Shown: positions 42,756-55,347, counted from the first letter of the stretch. The stretch: DNA of 64,000 nucleotides from Poa pratensis (GCA_947311845.1 CAMZMU010000107.1:43446194-43510193); one strand, 5' to 3'. Translations and numbers: made by a program. Notes: a model not told the origin generated them from the letters alone.

Positions 42756-43784
42756 ATAGGTAATAGTTAGCTTCTACCATACAATAAGGATATGTAACCG
42801 CATAGGGGCACATGAAATAATAGGTAATATGTGGGTCGTAACATGAGTGTGTATATAACCATATGGAGGTGGAGGCGTGTATGGCTAAATGTTAGGGTCA
42901 AACTAAACATAAGTTTGGAAAACCTAGCTTCTTGATAGATTTCAAATGCCTCTGAAAATGGCCTCGATGAGCATAGATATGCAAAGTTGGAATGAATGCC
43001 GCTGTTCGCATGGGTACCTACACACCCTAGTTTCACCGACTCGTATACGTCACGGGAAAAAAGAGAATACTCAAGTGGGGCGGAGGGATCTCAACATTAG
43101 AGTTGATAGGATTATCCGAAAGTATTTTTAAATTTCATGCGTCGTCTCGTCGTTGTGGCGCCCTACTAGGATATTTCGCCTCTGAATATCTCACCATCAA
43201 TGTCTTTTTCCATGAGTGCTAACTTGTGCATATGACCTCCGCTATAGGTATTTCGGAGGCGTTGTAAAGATATTGGAGAGTTAGGGTTTCCTCACTTGTG
43301 ATTTGTTTGTCCAGTGTTTTGGCACATGCACACATATGTGTGCGCCCACGATATTTGTTTGTTAATCCGCATGATTTGTGATGCTCTATCGATTACTTGC
43401 GCGTCAACAACAACACGACGCCGTGCGATTGCATAATATAGTCACGCCACAAACTACATCATGAGAAGTTATGGACGGATCGCGGTGGTGAAACTCATCC
43501 ATGTCGCGCCACACGCCGCCCTTTGTTGTCGAAGTCGGCTAACGCCGCTAAATCAAATTAGAATGGCAAGATCATGTGACAGAATATATATCTTAACAAG
43601 TTTGGACAAGTTAATTAGATAGTAATCTTATTTATGTGGACGTGAAGCTAGCAAGTACGTAGTGTGTGTGTGGCTAATTCGAGTATGCCATCAACGTGTG
43701 GACGTACTTGCATGTACTACATTGGAATCATTCGCAATAAGTAGTACAGTATTAAATTGATTGCCTTTCAAAAAAAGAAAACCC

Positions 43785-44384
43785 GAGTCTCTGATTAGTT
43801 AAGCAATTGATTGATCAGATGGAGTTGATTTGTGCGTCCAGAGTTGATGATTTCCTCGTAGTGAGCGTAGCTAGGTCATGCTGAAAGTATTTGTGAATGA
43901 TGGAAGAAAAAATCTCACGATCGCTGGTAGTGAAGCAAGTGAGTCGGGGACGAATGAATGGCAAGCCCGCGGTCCCATTTGACTTATCAGTTTTCAGGGG
44001 TATAGCGCCACACGGCCTGGAGCTACATTATGTAGTATAGCGCCGCACCACACGGAGCTACACATTGATTTGACGAATTTTCGAAACACTTCTTGCCAGC
44101 ATCCTCTCTGTCTTCGGTGCCAAAATCCTAAAAGTATAGCGCCATAACACAGGGCGCTACACCCATGTGTGTAGCTCCTTACTAGACGGCGCTACACATC
44201 ACGCGTGCGGGTCCCCCTATGCCACGCTGGCAGGACCGTAGCGACGCGCTGGAGGGCGCTATGTAGAAGAGTGTAGCGCCCCGTCATTGGGCGCTACGAA
44301 AAAGGGTTAGATTTAGAAATACTTTCAAAAAAGGGTTATTTTTCGTTAAACTTTGTCCAAAGGGTTAATTTTTGAAAATTTCAC
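43785..44384 (-). repeat. Right TIR arm of the Mutator-like element
   Basis: Inverted copy of the left arm with scattered single-base differences (for example CGTCATTGGGCG against CGACGGGGCG context). Ends AAATTTCAC. Confidence 0.85.
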
Positions 44385-44470
44385 CAGCATGGGCTGGTCA
44401 GTTGGAAGCTTCACTTGAAAATGCAAAATGGGGGGGTTGTTGGATCTTGGTGCTTTGGTTGTAGCACATA

Positions 44471-45785
44471 TATATACAGGCAACGCAGAAGGTTGAGCTA
44501 CTGGTGCTCTGCATGTAGCTCATGGAGTAGCTCAGATCAGATGAGTGGACTACTGGACTTGGGAAGTGCATGTACTAGCACGGCCGATTGTCTGCATGAT
44601 TATGATTTTTCATATAGAATGGTTCATCCATTATCCATAGGAACATGAGAACGACTTCTCGGAGGCTACATAATTTGGAACACCAGAAAGTGCATGCACG
44701 GAGGGCCTGCTTTGTTCAGGAAATCCAGTTATTTCAGACAAACGACCCAGATCACTGGAACCACTTCTATCTAGAACCAAAATCTGTCGGAGGAAGAGTT
44801 AGTCCATGCATCCTCCATACCAGCACCCAGGAGGGTCCCGGGACGCAACCTGACAGGGGCAAGCAAACATGCGCCTTGATTTTGACCTGACGGCGGAGCG
44901 GGCGTCGCTAGCATATGGTCGGTCGTTCTGTCGCGCGCTAATGGCGACAGGGGTCGTGCACAACAGCTGGGCTCGACGGTAACAGCCGGGACTGCGGGAC
45001 AGGGGTCGCGTTTTGGCCGCCGCCGCGGACAGCGACGGCCGCCCAGCAGTCCAGCACGCGCAGATTCTATATCAGTAGTAGCTCCATCCATCGATCGTAA
45101 CGGTGTGGTCTGGTGGCCGTGAAAGCTATTGGGTTTTTGGTGGCGCTTTATCGCCGGAGACTTCTTTGACCCGCCGTGCATGTAACGCGCCGGCAGGTTC
45201 AGGTTCCCCTGCTGCCAACCGGCAATGGTGATCGCCGCGGGACCGATCAAGCCGTCGCCGCCGACGCGGTGCAGCTAGCCGACACGGCTGTCGCTGCATC
45301 ATCGTTCGTTGCATCTGCAGAGGATCGGATCGGATCTGGGTGGTTCAGTTTCAATAAGTAGTCGATTCATTCAGCCGTGCCCACGTTGTTATCTCCCTCT
45401 CTGCAGTAGCAATCCAATCCTACTGTTGTTATCTTGGCTGGCTGGTTGATCAGACCAGATGCTCCGAAACAGCATGCCGGGCATATGCTACTGCACAGTG
45501 TTAGTGTCCACTCTAGCCTCGCACTGTCCTGTAGTTACTAATCAGGTCATGTGGCTTAAGGCCTTGTAGTGCAGAGCCAGATGCTGAATATTTCCATCCC
45601 TAGTAGGCCAGTACTCCGAAACACGTCGTCTCGATCTTTCACCGTACCCGCTACCGTGATTGGACATGTCTAATAAGTTTAGACACTGTCGGAACGCATG
45701 TTTCCACTGTAGTTACGCAGGAGACAGCTACTGAGCTACCCCTTGCATTGTCGGGATTTCAACCGGATGTTTTTCCCGCCAAAGA
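44471..45785. other. Unassigned intergenic segment
   Basis: No exon with splice support is seen. GC-richer sequence around 44880-45300 gives short open frames on both strands without recognisable domains. Confidence 0.35.
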
Positions 45786-46390
45786 TTTTTTTTTTATAAA
45801 GATACTAGGACATCTTATATATAATATTTATCAAGAAAAACAGGCGATATAAAATAGATACAACTCCACGTGACACGGTCAGTACAAAACAAAAATACAA
45901 TACAATGAAACTCATAATGGTCATCTTCTTACTCGTATTGTTCGACAACTGCCGACTTTGAACCAAATCTTTGAAGACCACAATAGCCACTCGCCGCTAA
46001 CAATGAGATCGAATAAACGCAGATGTAACATTGGCTGGGGACACACCCAAGCAGCACAGGCTTGCGATTCTCCACCACCAATTTAGAGGGTTGAATAAAT
46101 CGGATCTTACCGTACACCCAAACGAGCGAAGAGATAAAAAATGCCCCACCATAGACAAGAGAGCTTCCCTTTAACGACACACCAAATGCCAAGATCCAAT
46201 GAAGACCAAAAAAATATGACAACACCGTCCTTACTGGGTTTGTAGGCCAGAGACGTTGACGAGGTAGGGAGAGGCCGCGTAGACTTTATTCCATATGCGC
46301 TATCGTCGCCGACTCCCAGACGAAGTAGACGAAGACGGCAGACGCGGCGGAAAGGGTTAAACCCTAGAGCGCCGTCTCTCTATTCTGTTG
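45786..46390 (-). mobile_element. Possible retroposed sequence with A tail
   Basis: Read on the minus strand, the segment begins with a GC-rich leader (GGCGCTCTAGGGTTTAACCC), then becomes AT-rich and ends in a run of ten A residues (T run at 45787-45796). This layout, with no introns or coding domain, resembles a LINE-derived or SINE-like retroposon or a processed transcript. No target duplication was confirmed. Confidence 0.3.
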
Positions 46391-47427
46391 GGGGATCGTC
46401 TGAAACTCGGATTTTATTAGATTCGACAAATATAACTTGGTTCTTGGAAAATCACTTCTTGGTTTGTCCGACTATTTTAAGTGAGCCAATTAGTGCTCGA
46501 TCGCAATCCGACGTTCACCATCGTGGCATCGATCGTCCCATTACAGAATCCAAATATGATCATACGGTGACAGTAGTGGTAAAGCGGGGGAGGTCTAATG
46601 ATTAGCCCGCACATAGCCAGCCCCAACGCACGCAGATGTGTGGTTTGGGAGGGGCGCAAACAAGGAAGGAATCGATCCATGAACAATGGCAAACAGCCAA
46701 GGGCTTAAGTGACCATCCGTCCTTCCACCCCAAACCCTGCAAATTTTCTGTACCATTCTTGCATGCAGCACCTGATTCGAACACTGCTTGGCATGCAAGA
46801 AGATTCTACATGTTTTTTGTTTCTTTGGAAATAAATTAGTACTCCACTGCGAGTGCAGACCGGCCCCTGAATGGCCCGGCCGAAAATTTGCAAGATCGCG
46901 AGTCCTTTGAGACTTTGACTATTGAAACCAGCACTCAGTTTCGCCGTGGGTGATCTATCATCATTAGACTTTGGGGCGAAGAAAAAATCCACTTGGCATA
47001 GTCTCGCTTTCACGGAGATCGTTTGCATTTGCGCGCCTTCGTCAGAAACAGTTGCACTTTAGATCCTTCCTATCCCTTTCCTCACCTTGGTCTTTTCTCT
47101 TTCTCTTTTGCGGAGGCAGGAAGGAGAGATGGGGCGCATCCATGAATGATCAACACATATCATATCAATATGTGACATGTGGGTAGTGTAGATTAGTGAG
47201 TGACGACGACGGCGACGTTAGTGTAAAGAGGGAGGAGGAAGATGGTGGAAATTAAGGGGGGAGGGCCCAGGGCAGCACGAGTGCACCGGCCAAGGAGAAA
47301 GATAAGTACCCCACCATGGTTTGCTACGTTGCTGCTGCTCTATCTCTTCCTTCCTACTATCACGGGCCCATAAATGTTTTATTTGTCCAACCTCCAAAAC
47401 CATTTTAAATTGGATACAAAGATGTAT
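46391..47427. other. Unassigned intergenic segment
   Basis: Nothing recognisable: short overlapping frames on both strands and no terminal repeats. Confidence 0.35.
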
Positions 47428-47751
47428 GTATTCAATTTTGAATCGAAAACAAGTTGATATAGTGATCTAGGAATAGCTGTTGAAACTCTAGGATCATCTA
47501 GGGTAGATCGAATCGGTAGAAACAGTGAGATGAGGAGGAGATGTATCACCTTCTCCTTGGCTCGATGCGCTTGAGGTGCCGGCCATCTGGTATTCAATTT
47601 TGAATCAAAAACAAGTTGATATAGTGATCTAGGAATAGCTGTTGAAACTCTAGGATCATCTAGGGTAGATCGAATCGGTAGAAACAGTGAGATGAGGAGG
47701 AGATGTATCACCTTCTCCTTGGCTCGATGCGCTTGAGGTGCCGGCCATGGT
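47428..47751 (+). repeat. Tandem duplication across a copia LTR boundary (162 bp x 2)
   Basis: The unit GTATTCAATTTTGAATC(G/A)AAAAC ... GCCGGCCAT occurs at 47428-47589 and 47590-47751. Each unit contains about 50 bases of host flank, the ATAGC target site and the first 110 or so bases of the copia LTR. The inner copy continues into the full LTR. The duplication therefore happened after the copia insertion. Confidence 0.85.
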
Positions 47752-48017
47752 GGAGATGGCCGGCGACGGCAGTGAGGAGTGTGGCGGCTGTGGCGGAGCT
47801 TCCCGTGACTATGCGCTAGACCTAGATCGGGTCGGGTATGTCGGTGGGGTTGTGGCAGCGACCAACCTCGTGAGTCGTGTCCCGGCCCCCACCACTGTTT
47901 ATATAGCGCAGCCACAGGGGCCCAACAACCATGGGTTCGGTTGGGCGCCCCTGATCAGGGCGCGAGCAAGGGTTGCGGTACGGTCGTTGGATCCGCACGT
48001 TGGAGATCAACCTAACA
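47640..48017 (-). repeat. 3-prime LTR of the minus-strand copia
   Basis: 378 bp; on the plus strand starts TGTTGAAACTC and ends CAACCTAACA. Preceded by ATAGC. Confidence 0.95.
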
Positions 48018-48030
48018 TTCTCCCCCTTGA
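48018..48030 (-). promoter_or_regulatory. Polypurine tract of the minus-strand copia
   Basis: The minus strand reads AAGGGGGAGAA immediately before the 3-prime LTR. Confidence 0.85.
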
Positions 48031-48202
48031 TCTCAACTTTACTTTTAACTTTATACTATATACTCTACTTGTTTCATCACAGATCAGTACATAGAGCATG
48101 TTTCATCGTCACAGCTCAATTGCCGATAGAATCAGACAGCTACAATATACCTTTCTGTTTTGAAACAATTTCTGTTCCTTTTGGGCCTCTATGATCCAGG
48201 AA

Positions 48203-48982
48203 TCATAGGCTTTCCATTAAACCCATGCCGGCTACGTGTTCCATGAACACACTGGGTGGTAAGCCTTTCGTAAGCGGATCCGCAAGCATATCCTTTGTCC
48301 TTATATGCTCGAGACTTATAGTTTGATCCTGGATTTTATCTTTCACAACATAATACTTTATCTCTATTGGTTTGGTAGCATTACTCGACTTGTTGTTGTG
48401 AGCATAGAATACTGCGGGCTGGTTGTCACAGTACATCTTTAGTGGTTTGTCAATACAATCTACCACTTTCAAGTCGGGTATAAATTTCTTTAACCATATC
48501 ACCTGCCCTGTGGCCTCATAAGCTGCTATAAATTCTGCATACATCGTGGACGATGCAACTATTGACTGTTTGGAGCTTCTCCACGAAATAGCCCCTCCAG
48601 CGAGAGTGAACACGTATCCTGACGTGGATTTTCTATCATCTCTGTCTCCCGCAAAATCTGCGTCTGAATACCCTCTTATCTCTAGGGAATCAGATCTTCT
48701 GTATGTTAGCATGAGGTCCTTTGTGCCTTGCGCATAACGCAATGCTTTCTTTGCCATTTTCCAGTGCTCTGGGCCTGGATTCTCTTGATATCTACCGAGT
48801 ACTCCGGTGATAAAAGCTAAGTCAGGGCGAGTGCACACTTGTGCATACTGTAAGCTTCCAACAGCCGAAGCATATGGTATTCCTTTCATTTGATCGATCT
48901 CGTACTGGTTCTTGGGACATTGGAATTTCCCAAAACTGTCGCCCTTGACTATAGGAGCAGGTGTGGCACTACTCTTATGCAT
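48203..48982 (-). pseudogene. Copia RNase H region
   Basis: The frame contains GIPYASAVGSLQYAQVCTRPD at the RT thumb end, then the RNase H motifs GYSDADFAGD, STSGYVFTL, YAEFIAAYEAT and LPPSVFMEHV near the C-terminus. It is separated from the RT frame by a frameshift near 49000-49040. In an intact element it is the C-terminal part of the polyprotein and degrades RNA in RNA-DNA hybrids. Confidence 0.9.
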
Positions 48983-49029
48983 ATTATACTTTTTAAGAAC
49001 CTTTTCAAAATATGCCTTCTGCGATAGTC

Positions 49030-50610
49030 CTAAGACTCCATTTTCCTATCTCGGTGAATTTCTATGCCCAAAACATATGATGCTTCACCAAGATCTTTCA
49101 TATCAAAATTTGAGGATAAGTACTTCTTTGTTTCTTGTAGTAGACTAACATCACTGCTAGCAAGCAAGATATCATCCACATACAAGATTAGGAAAATATA
49201 TTTCCCATTTTTAAACTTTGCATAAATGCAGTTATCCTCAACATTCTCTTTAAATCCAAAACTTTTAATTGTCTCATTAAACTTTAGATACCACTGTCTA
49301 GAGGCTTGCTTTAATCCATAAATGGATTTCTTCAGGCGGCATCCCATATCTTCCTTGCCTTCCATGATAAAACCCTTGGGTTGTTTCATGTAAACATTTT
49401 CTTTTAAATCCCCGTTTAGAAATGCCGTCTTTACATCCATTTGATGTAGCTCTAAATCAAAATGTGCAACTAGTGCCATTATGATTCTGAAGGAATCCTT
49501 ACATGAGACTGGTGAAAATGTCTCATTGTAATCTACCCCTTCTCTTTGTGTAAATCCTTTTGCCACAAGTCGTGCTTTATACTTTTCTACATTCCCTTTT
49601 GAGTCATACTTAGTTTTGTATACCCATTTGCAGCCTACTGTTTTGGCTCCTTTAGGAATATCTTCTAAGTCCCAAACATCGTTGGAACTCATCGATTTCA
49701 TCTCTTCTTCCATTGCCTCCACCCACTTCGATGAGTGAGGGCTTCTCATGGCTTCTTCATATGAAGTGGGATCACCTTCCATATGAGCTATTTCTGTATT
49801 GTAAACTTTATAATCAGTAGAAATAGCTGATTTTAGCTCTTTTAGACCTTCTAAGGGTCTCATTCTAAGTGGCTGCTGCACCTCCCTTTCATGCTCAACA
49901 ACGGGTTCAGTCGGCTCCTGACGGACAGGTTCCGGATCTTCACCCATAGTTGTCACGGGTGGAGTTACAACAGGTGCTTGCACCTCAACCTCAGGAATTG
50001 TCGGTGCAGGTACAACAGGTAGTGCGAAAAATGGCTCCTGAATCATCGGAAAAGGTGCACACACCCTCTTCTCCTCAAGATCAATTTTCCGAGCTACCAT
50101 GCTCCCCCTCATCATTTCGTCCTCTAAGAAGACTGCATGTCTCGTTTCTACAAACTTTGTGTATCTGTCTGAACAGTAGAAACGAAAACCTTTTGATCTA
50201 TCAGGATAGCCAATGAAGTGGCAACTGACTGTTTTGGGATCTAACTTTGCAATATTTGGATTAAATACTTTGGCCTCAGCTGGGCTCCCCCACACTGAAG
50301 TGTTGTAGAGAGGGTACTCTTCCTGTCCACAACTCGTACGGTGTTTTGGGCACCGACTTGCTTGGTACTCTATTGAGAATGTGATGGCGGTTTTAAGCGC
50401 CTCCATCCATAATCCCAATGGCAAGGTGGAGTAACTCATCATGCTGCGCACCATATCCATAAGTGTACGGTTACGCCTTTCAGCTACTCCATTTTGCTGA
50501 GGGTCGCCCGCATTGTATACTGGGCCACTATGCCAGTCTCCTGTAAGAACCTCGCAAAAGGTCCAGGGACTTGGCCATATGGAGTGTGCCGACCGTAGTA
50601 CTCCCCCCAC
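49030..50610 (-). pseudogene. Copia integrase C-terminal half and reverse transcriptase
   Basis: The frame opens in the second half of the integrase core (NGVAERRNRTLMDMVRSMM), passes a proline-rich linker and enters the RVT_2-type reverse transcriptase (WVEAMEEEMKSM, KWVYKTKYDSKGNVEKYKAR, DVKTAFLNGDL, YGLKQASRQWY, catalytic LYVDDILL near 49170). The upstream integrase half is in another frame, so there is a frameshift near 50590-50610. It ends shortly after YVLGIEIHRDR. Confidence 0.92.
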
Positions 50611-51208
50611 GGTCAGATCTCACTATCTTTATTCTTTTATCATGCTGATTTTCTACTTCAGCTTTGAATATCTTAAATTTATCCAACGCTTCAGACTTTT
50701 CTTTGATTGGATAAATATAACCATATCGGGAGTAATCATCTGTGAATGTTATAAACGAGTCATAGCCATCCACACTTTTCACAGGAAATGGTCCACAAAT
50801 GTCAGTGTGAATGATTTCTAGTGTTCCTGTACTTCGGTTTGCACCCTTTTTGATTTGTTTTACATACTTTCCTTTAATGCAATCTATGCATTGTTCTAAG
50901 TCTGAGAACTCTAATGGAGGAAGAATTTCATTTTTAACTAGACTTTCTATTCTCCCCCTCGAAATATGGCCCAAACGACAGTGCCATAATTTCGATGAGT
51001 CATGAGTTCTCTTTCTTTTCTTTTGTTCTTTATCCGGCGCGGAAACATGCTCATTCACTTTACACACAGAATACACTTTTTCACGTGGATAATAAATAAA
51101 GCTCATTGTGAAGTAAAGCAACACCCACATGAGTATTATTACACCATATGGCACACTTGCCATGTCCAAAATAACATTCATAATTATCTTTGTCCAAACG
51201 TGAAACAC
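50528..51208 (-). pseudogene. Copia pre-integrase and integrase N-terminal half
   Basis: The GAG-pre-integrase motif KLWHCRLGHISRGRIESLV is followed by the zinc-binding CIDCIKGK and the catalytic-core start (IIHTDICGPF, FITFTDDYSRYGYIYPI, KIVRSDRGG). The frame leaves the integrase sequence soon after SDRGG, which marks the frameshift into the neighbouring frame. Confidence 0.9.
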
Positions 51209-51332
51209 TAATCAAGTTTCTGTGTAATGAAGGAACATATAAAACATCTCTAAGCAGAATCGTGAATCCATCAGCTAACTCCAGGAGATGTCGCCGACAG
51301 CTTCAACGTCTGCTTGAACTCCATTTGCAACT

Positions 51333-51740
51333 TCAATGCATCTTTCGCTTCTTTGCGTAGTCCGCGTCGAATGGAATCCCTGTAAAATTTGCAACATGAA
51401 CAGTTGCACCTGAGTCAATCCACCAAGTAGATTTCGAAAACTGTGTATACAAGGATTCATTTACAAAGGAAACAATGTTGTTACCTCTCTTTGCCATTAT
51501 GGACTTTAGCCAACAGGGCAATCTTTCTTGTAATGCCCAGTCTTCTTGCAGACGAGACATGTATCTTTGTCCACTGGAAGAGGCTTCTGCTGATGCTGAT
51601 AATGCGTGGGAGCTTTTCCATGTGGCTTTGAAGGGGAACCATTGCTACTTGATTGTAGTTCTTTTTCTTGTTATCCTTCACATAGTTCAGAGAACCACCA
51701 TGTGAAGCTTTAAGTCTTTCCTCTTCTTGCACACACATGG
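51333..51740 (-). pseudogene. Copia gag zinc knuckle and protease
   Basis: The minus strand encodes CLVCKKTGHYKKDC near 51525-51565, a CX2CX4HX4C knuckle, and further on WWIDSGATVHVANF, the aspartic protease active-site motif (DSG). These lie in different frames from their neighbours, so at least two small indels separate them from the gag and integrase frames. Confidence 0.8.
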
Positions 51741-54036
51741 CTATGTCTTTTCAATGTCCCATTTTTCAGGCGACATGTTGTAGTTGACAACAAAAGTGTC
51801 AAACTGACTTGGCAATGAAGCCATAACAAGGTGAACAAGGAGCGTAGGCTTGAGCTCCAAATCATCATCCATGGGCTTAAGCTTAGCTGCCATGTTGCTC
51901 ATCCTGAGGATGTGCTCTCTAATGCCATGTCCACCTCCTGTGTACTTTTCTGTCACCAGCTGCTTCAGCAACTGGGTAGCATATATCTTTGAAGAACCAG
52001 TGAACTGGCTCTTTATCTTTTCAAGAAACACTCTTACGGAAGCATGCTGGCGCTAAGTTGACGAGGGAATATATTGCGGTGTTGCTTCTATCTCCCCGGC
52101 AACGGCGCCAGAAAATATGCTTGATGCGTGTAACGTCACACGTCAGTTGGGAACCCCAAGAGGAAGGTATGATGAGTACCGCAGCAAGTTTTCCCTCAGT
52201 ATGAAACCAAGGTTTATCGAACCAGTAGGAAAACGAGGTTGCTTCGAAGGTGTTGGTGAAGGAGTGTAGTGCGGCGCAACACCAGGGATTCCGGTGCCAA
52301 CGTGGAACCTGCACAACACAATCAAATTACTTTGCCCCAACTTAACAGTGAGGTTGTCAATCTCACCGGCTTGCTGAAAACAAAGGGTTAAACGTATCGT
52401 ATGGAAGATGATGTTTGTTTGCATAAAACAGTAGAGAACAATGATTGCAGTAGATTGTATTTCAGATGTAAAAGAATGGACCGGGGTCCACAGTTCACTA
52501 GTGGTGTCTCTCCAATAAGATAACTAACATGCTGGGTAAACAAATTACAGCTGGGCAATTGACAATTGATAAGTGCATAAAACATGCATGTGCGAGTTGT
52601 GGTGTCTACTATGAGATTCATTTGGGCATTACGACAAAGTACATAGACCGCTATCCAGCATGCATCTATGCCTAAATAGTCCACCTTCCGGTTAACATCC
52701 GTACCCCTTCCAGTATTAAGTTGCAAGCAACAGACAATTGCATTAAGTAATGTGCATAATGTAAACAATACATTCATCCTTGAATAAAGCATTGCTGTTT
52801 TACCCCTAGTGGCAACAACACATCTACAACCTTAGAACTTGCTGTCACTATCCCAGGTTAAATAGAGGTTGAACCCAACTATCATGCATAAATACCCCCT
52901 CTTGGAGTCACAAGTATTCACTTGGCCAAGGCTTCAACAAGTAACGGAGAGCATGCAAGATCACAAATGACATAGACATGATAATATAATATTCAGCTCC
53001 ACATAGGTATCAATATAAGTCAGATCCCAGCAAACACAACATGTAGCATTACAATAAGATGATCTTGATCATGATAGGCAGCTCACAAGATCTAAACATG
53101 ATGGCACAAGTGGAGAAGACAACCATCTAGCTACTGCTATGGACCCATAGTCCAAGGATGAACTACTCACACATCACTCCGGAGGCGGGCATGGCGATGT
53201 AGAGCCCTCCGGTGATGATTCCCCTCTCCGGTAGAGTGCCGGGAAGAGTTTCAGAACCCCCCGAGTTAGGGTTGACGACGGCGGCGGCAGCGAATATGTT
53301 CTGGATGAAAGGCTCGATCTTTTAGGGTTTTCACGTCTCGGGGAATAAATAGGCGAAGGGGCGATGTCGGCGGACCCCCGAGGGGCCCAAACCACCAGGC
53401 GGCGCGGTGGGTCCCCCTGCCATGCCGGCCTGTGGTTTGGCCACCTCGTGGCGAGTCTTCGTCTCTCCTTCGGACTCCGTGTACGTGTTGGAAAAATGGG
53501 GACGTGGCCTTTTGTTTCGTGCAATTCCGAGAATATTTCCAGAAGTAACTTTCTGAAACCAAAAACAGCAGAAAACAGGGAACTGGCACTGTGGCATCTT
53601 GTTAATAGGTTAATCCCAGAAAATGCATAAAAGTGATATGAAGTGTATATAAAACATGTAGCAAATGGTATAATATGAGCATGGAACAACAGAAATTATG
53701 GATACGTTGGAGACGTATCAAAGCACACTCTGCAATTGAGCCCACAATAGCGACCTCAATTGTGTTCTTTATGAAAGCCATGCACTTTTTGTTGGCAGTT
53801 TGCCACTTTTTGTTTTCAAGGGTATACGACATCTCCAATGGAGCGTAATCCCTCCTCTTTTTGTCCCAAGCATTATCATCATCTTTTTCATCTCTGACTG
53901 GCTCTGTAGGTTTAACTGGCTGTGGACTCTCCACAACCCAGTCCACCTCAGCACAAACAAAAGCCAGATCTACTTTCTTTCTCCATTCGGAGTAGTTGTC
54001 ACCTCTGAGGGTTGGAACATCCTTGATGCAGCTCAT
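51741..54036 (-). pseudogene. Copia gag, split by an insertion
   Basis: The N-terminal part begins with an ATG at 54036 (MSCIKDVPTLRGDNYSEW, a typical copia gag start). It is interrupted at 53721-53725 and resumes at 52044 (VFLEKIKSQFTGSSKIYATQ) through the UBN2-type capsid region to a stop near 51741. The five bases TGCTT on the minus strand are duplicated at the junction, and the reading frame is continuous if one copy and the insert are discounted. Confidence 0.85.
52045..53720 (-). mobile_element. LTR-plus-leader insertion inside the copia gag (1,676 bp)
   Basis: The insert is flanked by AAGCA (plus strand, 52040-52044 and 53721-53725). On the minus strand it starts TGATACGTCTCCAACG, a beginning seen in very common Triticeae long-LTR repeats, and ends GCGCCAGCA. 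Within it, an LTR-like unit ends ...ACGCATCA at 52122, followed after 11 bases by a primer-binding-site-like TGGCGCCGTTGCCGGGGA (52093-52110) and about 48 more bases. It is therefore not a plain solo LTR: it includes the leader beyond the LTR. No coding domain is present. Confidence 0.75.
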
Positions 54037-55347
54037 CAAGTAGTACCCTCCTGAAAAATCACATTGAGATGAGAACAAAACAACAATTGCATGCAATAAT
54101 CCAACGTTGGTCAAAATTAAAACATACAACTGTTTGTGCAATTAAAACTATATCACCGTTGGGCAGAAAATAGCAACAAATGCACATATAACAATAATAT
54201 CATGATTATGTTATTAACAACGTTGGTCATAAAAATAACAGAATCATAATTCTTTGAATAATCACTTTAACATGCTTTTTAAATTGATTCTTTCTTTAAT
54301 TCTATTTTCCTTTTAATAGCACTTTTATTTATTTGCAGCGGAAAACATGAATAAAAAATTCATGAAACTTTATACTTTTCAGAAGCATTTATGTTACTTT
54401 TCTTTTCTCTAAACAAAAAAATTCGTTGGATAAAATTTGAATAGAAAAAACTGGATGAAATTTGCCCAAAATCTGGACAAAAAACAGATAAACATGCTTC
54501 TGGAAAAAAATAAAACAGAGAAAAAACTGTCTTAATTCTGCGCGGCCCAACCCACGGCCTGTCACTTTCGGCTCACGGCCCGTCAGCGCGGCATCGCGCC
54601 GTGCGCTCCTTTTCCTGGCCGAAACCAGCCCATCGGCCTTTTTGCGCTCTCGGCCCACGGCCCACGGCCCACTGGCGCCGCTCGCTGCTGGCCGTCGGAT
54701 TCCATCCGACGGTCCAGCGCGTCACTCGCTGGATCAAAACCAGCACACGGTCAAACGCCGGAAACCCTAACCCCCATTCTGTTCTTGCTCGCCCCCCGTG
54801 CTCTCCTCTCTCCCGCGCGTCTCGCTCTTCTGTCCGCCGCGATGCGGCGGCGCTCCGGCGACCCGCCGTTCTCCGGCGAGCACCGCGCCCCTAGCCCCCC
54901 ACCTCCACACTTCTTTCTCTCCCATCCCTCTCCCCACGGCCCGCAGCAACGGCGAGGCGCGGCGGCGAGAAGACGGTGGCGGCGCCCCCCCGCTGGCCCT
55001 CTTGCCGGCGCGTGCGTGCACCCGAGGGTGGGCGCACCGCTGTCAAGCGGCTCAGCTGGCGGCGCCCTTTGCCGGCGGCAGCCGGTGGTGGAAGTGGCGA
55101 CCACGGTAGGGTTAGGGTTTTTCTTTCTTTTTCCTTTTCCCCGTGGGGTTTGGTCCTTCTTCCAACGCCTCGGCATGCCGATGCGCGTCGGATCGAGAGG
55201 GACGGCGCGGCACGGTGGCGGCGCTTCTTTTCCGGTGAGTTCCGGTAAGTTTTCTTTTCCTTTGACCTTTTTGCATCGGGGTTCCACGGGAGGGTGGCTT
55301 TCTTTTGATTTCTTTGTCTACCGAAAAGATCTAGGAACCCTAGGACT

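Larger units (their letters stand above)
42149..44384. mobile_element. Mutator-like foldback element, roughly 600-bp TIRs
   Basis: The ends GTGAAATTTCC... and ...AAATTTCAC are the tips of inverted arms that match over about 42149-42755 and 43785-44384. The element is flanked by the 9-bp duplication CAGCATGGG (42140-42148, 44385-44393), the hallmark of Mutator-superfamily insertions, and the related segment at 58570-58600 has the site unoccupied. The arms contain repeated GTAGCGCC / GGCGCTAC motifs. The central 1 kb is not similar to the arms and has no transposase frame, so it is non-autonomous. Confidence 0.88.
40200..44470. repeat. Low-copy segment, copy A (interrupted by two insertions)
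   Basis: The pieces 40200-40532, 41903-42148 and 44385-44470 are collinear with one uninterrupted stretch at 57940-58676 (shared AAGTCGGAAGAGCT-like text, GTCATCATCCACATGTCAGT, GACAAACCATTGTGTCGTGG, GGTTCATGCACATG). The interruptions are a solo LTR and a Mutator-like element, each with its own target duplication. The nature of the duplicated segment is unknown; its left part reads like a partly coding or leader sequence on the minus strand. Confidence 0.65.

Noticed and set aside
47379..47915. 178-codon minus-strand frame with an internal protein repeat
   Set aside because: The repeat is simply the 162-bp tandem duplication across the LTR edge; not a gene.
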